This document shows, in pieces, positions 32,799-32,859 of a stretch of 32,859 nt of DNA. Numbering within the stretch: the stretch's first letter is position 1; every line of letters begins with the position of its first letter. Source of the DNA: Rhodobacterales bacterium (GTDB taxonomy: Bacteria; Pseudomonadota; Alphaproteobacteria; Rhodobacterales; Rhodobacteraceae); NCBI GenBank assembly GCA_030950105.1, contig JAUZRV010000001.1:1-32859 (forward strand), given 5' to 3'. The position numbers and the translations under genes were made by a program. Below the pieces are notes generated by a model, which worked only from the letters and a program-made list of their open reading frames with translations, did no database searches and had not been told where the DNA came from.

Positions 32799-32859
32799 AC
32801 TGAGCTTAGAGTGTGCGTTGAAGGTTGATATCTGGGGGTGTTCGGGCGGCTGATGCCGC
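32721..32859. mobile_element. Probable insertion-sequence end
   Basis: From CTAGCCCGAATTATTCATC (32721) onward the sequence no longer continues the MAPEG-like gene and shows no coding of its own. Its start reminds me of IS termini common in Rhodobacteraceae, possibly the IS1380 family, but I cannot confirm the family. Neither the second end nor a transposase is in the window, and the window stops inside it, as expected if an assembly broke at a multicopy element. Confidence 0.45.

Overview
The window looks like chromosomal DNA of a marine-type alphaproteobacterium of the Rhodobacterales (Rhodobacteraceae). The evidence is the layout of the division and cell-wall (dcw) cluster, two DUF2484 proteins next to murC, a DUF1127 protein followed by tandem anti-Shine-Dalgarno hairpin RNAs as in Rhodobacter, and the style of the proteins (Rhodobacter-like MraZ, DbpA-tailed DEAD-box helicase). 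No rRNA, tRNA, CRISPR array or prophage was seen. The last ~140 bases probably belong to an insertion sequence.

Layout. 1-2196 (minus): an unknown small protein, two tandem DUF2484 membrane proteins and an APC amino-acid permease, all downstream of murC. 2197-16449 (minus): the dcw cluster, in transcription order mraZ, rsmH, ftsL, ftsI, murE, murF, mraY, murD, then a BaiN/HI0933-type flavoprotein on the opposite strand, then ftsW, murG, murC. murB, ddl, ftsQ, ftsA and ftsZ are not in the window. Most dcw genes overlap by 1-4 bases or are a few bases apart. 16450-17399: a long intergenic region holding a structured mraZ leader that sits where Rhodobacter sphaeroides has the sRNA UpsM. 17400-19835 (plus): a DEAD-box RNA helicase with a repetitive basic tail. 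19951-21024 (minus): the Fe-S carrier ATPase Mrp. 21025-21873: a repeat-rich regulatory region, a 72-residue DUF1127 protein and three tandem 86-bp units, each with two CCTCCC-loop hairpins (cuckoo/CcsR-type sRNAs). 22119-23087 (plus): a fatty-acid desaturase, convergent with uvrD (23084-25444, minus). 25627-27614 (plus): an endonuclease/exonuclease/phosphatase-family protein and an LldD-type flavoenzyme. 27805-31245 (plus): full-length pyruvate carboxylase. 31321-32454 (minus): an SQR-like flavoprotein lacking one conserved cysteine. 32661-end: the start of a MAPEG-like gene cut by a probable IS end.

How it works together. The left half makes peptidoglycan precursors (MurC-F, MraY, MurG), polymerises and crosslinks them at the septum (FtsW, FtsI, FtsL) and carries the cluster regulator MraZ and the rRNA methyltransferase RsmH. 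The right half is a mix of RNA metabolism, stress RNA, DNA repair, Fe-S assembly and central carbon genes.

The most interesting signals are non-coding: the three-unit cuckoo RNA array with compensatory base changes between copies; a five-copy 11-bp direct repeat (CCAAGTC core) and two palindromes in front of it; a second kind of 11-bp-phased array (CATACG core) found twice, each time just past the stop codon of a minus-strand gene; and the structured dcw leader.
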